From positions 1 through 5,374 of the forward strand of contig JAUWKH010000134.1 in NCBI GenBank assembly GCA_030614305.1: a stretch of DNA of 5,374 nucleotides, written 5' to 3'. A program made the position numbers and the translations under genes. Shown in pieces: positions 4,971 through 5,374 of this stretch (position 1 is its first letter; each line of letters opens with the position of its first letter). This DNA comes from Bacteroidota bacterium. GTDB lineage: Bacteria; Bacteroidota; Bacteroidia; Bacteroidales; JADFUO01. The notes beneath the pieces are model-generated. The model ran no database searches and had not been told where the DNA came from. It saw only the letters and a program-made list of their open reading frames with translations.

Positions 4971-5374
4971 ATGGAAAATGAAAATATTATACAAGACGAT
5001 TTTTTAAAAAACCTGATAAAAAATTCAGAAATTGAAAAGCCTTCCGAGAATTTTACAAATAAGGTAATGGGGAAAATCCAATCCGAAATTATAACAATAC
5101 CTGCCGAAGATGAACCCTTGTTAAGTAAAAAATACTGGCTTTTGATTGCTACAGGATTTGTTGCTGTTTTAATTATTTTGTTTGTGTTTGATTTTTCCTT
5201 TATTAATAATTTATTTACAGGAATAAGTGTTGAAAAAATTGAAATTACTACAATCACAGGAAATCTTGTAAATAGTTTCAGAAACATTTTTTCAAGTATT
5301 AAAATTTCTTCTATTTCAATTGTTGTGATTGCTGCAATTTCTTCTCTATTTCTACTTGACAAATTTTTAAAGAA
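4971..5374 (+). CDS. Probable membrane anti-sigma factor (C-terminus beyond window)
   Basis: The frame is open from the ATG at 4971 to the right edge, giving 134 codons and no stop. The N-terminal part (1-54) is charged and cytoplasmic, with FLKNLIKNSEIEKPSENFTN (11-30) followed by KVMGKI (31-36), a pattern I associate with membrane proteins encoded after ECF sigma genes in Bacteroidota. Two membrane helices are visible, at about 55-76 (YWLLIATGFVAVLIILFVF onward) and 112-129 (ISSISIVVIAAISSLFLL), separated by a loop of about 35 residues. No zinc-binding HxxxCxxC motif of the ZAS anti-sigma class is present, so the anti-sigma role rests on position, operon structure and topology. It would hold the sigma factor at the membrane until a signal arrives. 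The protein probably ends soon after LDKFLK. The opposite-strand reading frame over this gene is a shadow. Confidence 0.75.
   Translation, partial: MENENIIQDDFLKNLIKNSEIEKPSENFTNKVMGKIQSEIITIPAEDEPLLSKKYWLLIATGFVAVLIILFVFDFSFINNLFTGISVEKIEITTITGNLVNSFRNIFSSIKISSISIVVIAAISSLFLLDKFLK

Noticed and set aside
4943..5362. Open frame of 139 codons on the minus strand
   Set aside because: It overlaps the end of the sigma gene and is antisense to the anti-sigma candidate, which has a start codon at operon spacing and a sensible membrane topology.

Overview
This AT-rich window (roughly 30% G+C by eye) looks like a chromosomal segment from a member of the Bacteroidota. Start codons have no Shine-Dalgarno sequences. 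A Bacteroidota-type promoter (-7 box TAnnTTTG) lies in front of the tetR gene, and a weaker one in front of rluB. Several products have a Bacteroidota flavour: a DUF6249-like membrane protein, an ECF sigma factor followed by a two-helix membrane protein, and an RluB-type pseudouridine synthase with a lysine-rich N-terminal tail. The genus cannot be fixed from the sequence.

Left part (1-1793, all on the minus strand): the N-terminal 157 codons of a TetR/AcrR-family repressor that runs off the left edge, then a complete GT-B (GT4-like) glycosyltransferase. Between the tetR start codon and its promoter lie five tandem 13-bp repeats, a likely autoregulatory operator array. Middle part (1996-3632, plus strand): a 23S rRNA pseudouridine synthase (RluB/RsuA family) and an RNA 2',3'-cyclic phosphodiesterase (ThpR/LigT), two RNA-processing enzymes separated by a 125-bp long imperfect palindrome that looks like a dispersed or MITE-like repeat.

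Right part (3704-5374): a small three-helix membrane protein (DUF6249-like) on the minus strand, divergent from an ECF sigma factor gene. The sigma gene is followed 11 nt later by a membrane protein that is probably its anti-sigma factor and runs off the right edge. The 350-bp divergent intergenic region is the most informative part of the window. The same bipartite promoter (TTGTAACC, exactly 14 nt, GCGTCAAA) occurs twice, once facing each divergent gene. It has the form of an ECF promoter (-35 with AAC, -10 with CGTC). The simplest reading is that the sigma factor drives its own operon and the divergent membrane protein gene, so the three genes form one regulatory module. Between the two promoters sits a 110-bp three-stem palindromic element, and the 5' leader of the sigma gene carries a perfect 12-bp tandem duplication.

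I see no RNA genes, CRISPR array, transposase or phage gene. Nothing here is a clearly new enzymatic system; the noteworthy content is regulatory and repeat structure.
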